From: an uncultured Clostridia bacterium
Lineage (GTDB): Bacteria > Bacillota > Clostridia > Christensenellales > UBA1242
Assembly (NCBI GenBank): GCA_934746715.1
Contig: CAKVFI010000003.1
Span: 1 to 64,000 of the forward strand
DNA: 64,000 nt
Direction: 5' to 3'
Shown here: positions 63,809-64,000 of the stretch, in pieces
How the letters are laid out: each line of letters starts with the position of its first letter
Numbering within the stretch: position 1 is the first letter of the stretch
Notes under the pieces: generated by a model
Database searches by the model: none
What the model was told of the DNA's origin: nothing
What the model saw: the letters and a program-made list of their open reading frames with translations, nothing else
Translations under genes and position numbers: made by a program

Positions 63809-63817
63809 ATTAAAATT

Positions 63818-63893
63818 TGGTGGACCGTCGGGGACTCGAACCCCGGACCCACTGATTAAGAGTCAGTTGCTCTACCAACTGAGCTAACAGTCC
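63818..63893 (-). tRNA. tRNA-Lys (CTT anticodon)
   Basis: Minus strand: acceptor GGACTGT/ACGGTCC (one GT pair), D-arm AGCTCAGTTGGTAGAGC, anticodon loop CTCTTAA (CTT), T-arm CCGGGGTTCGAGTCCCCG, encoded CCA end. A 14-nt inverted copy of its D-arm lies at 63915-63928. Confidence 0.95.
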
Positions 63894-64000
63894 ATGTAAT
63901 ATTAAGATAATTGAAGTTGGTAGAGCAAGCTCTTCCATCGCTTCGCTCACTCGTTGCCTAACGGCACCGCTACAATATGCTAATTGTGGCAAATTGCTTA
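63894..64000. other. Window end, non-coding with tRNA-derived fragment
   Basis: About 105 bp. AGTTGGTAGAGCAA (63915-63928) is the tRNA-Lys D-arm in inverted orientation, followed by the palindrome GAGCAAGCTC and short GCTTCGCTCACTCG words. No gene seen before the window ends. Confidence 0.5.

Larger units (their letters stand above)
63552..63817. other. Intergenic region between GT2 and tRNA-Lys
   Basis: About 265 bp. AT-rich GT2 promoter region (minus-strand TATACT near 63570-63575), two minus-strand terminators (63708-63730, 63784-63808), and a short GC-rich segment (63735-63775) whose minus strand ends GGCGCTCCACCA, like a tRNA 3' end. No gene. Confidence 0.55.

Noticed and set aside
63810..63992. 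60-codon minus-strand frame over tRNA-Lys
   Set aside because: It is the tRNA gene and its flank read as protein.

Overview
The window comes from an AT-rich, spore-forming Firmicute, most likely an uncultured gut Clostridia lineage. The evidence is a classical spoIIGA-sigE-sigG sporulation block (45.0-47.5 kb), a spoVB-like flippase, a T-box riboswitch, strong Shine-Dalgarno sites matching the 16S 3' end, and codon usage dominated by A/T-ending codons. I could not place it more finely from sequence alone.

Layout. 0-0.65 kb: 3' end of a 23S rRNA, 5S rRNA and terminator. 0.8-12 kb: a 28-residue-repeat protein, unknown small proteins, a spoVB/DUF421/DUF4363 operon, a LysM protein, a 1032-residue membrane-anchored surface protein, and a TauE/SafE permease split into two half genes. 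12-18 kb: groES-groEL, an archaeal-type valS behind a valine T-box, and rsmA. 18.5-28.4 kb: one 3296-residue N-terminally anchored giant protein. 28.6-35 kb: housekeeping genes (sepF, lspA, an RluA-family synthase, tig, clpP, clpX); the clpX 3' end and its terminator are tandemly duplicated. 35-39 kb: an unknown protein, an Smr-domain protein and a repeat-containing surface protein. 39.35-40.92 kb: a 16S rRNA gene with its own promoters and terminator and no 23S behind it. 41-45 kb: three genes that look leaderless, including a papain-like surface protease. 45-49.1 kb: sporulation sigma factors, a PdaB-like deacetylase and a tandem-OB-fold SSB-like protein. 49.5-59.95 kb: a compact, intact cassette of podovirus-type head genes (large terminase, truncated small terminase-like protein, portal, scaffold, capsid, connector, stabilisation protein, holin) with no integrase, replication, repressor, tailspike or endolysin gene. 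60-64 kb: tRNA-Gln followed by a 25-bp copy of its 3' end, a TetR regulator facing a decayed ABC-transporter start, PlsC-like and GT2 genes, and tRNA-Lys.

How it fits together. The region mixes core growth genes (translation, chaperones, proteolysis, division) with envelope proteins and the mother-cell/forespore sigma circuit. The best candidate for an undescribed system is the 50.8-59.95 kb cassette. It keeps every part needed to build and fill a short-tailed capsid and to make a membrane hole, but its small terminase-like protein lacks a DNA-binding domain and no gene for autonomous phage life is present. I read it as a possible domesticated particle or gene transfer agent. A second notable pattern is a group of genes whose ATG sits exactly at the predicted transcription start (TTGACA, about 17 bp, TATAAT-like, 6 nt, ATG). 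This suggests leaderless translation working beside ordinary Shine-Dalgarno initiation.
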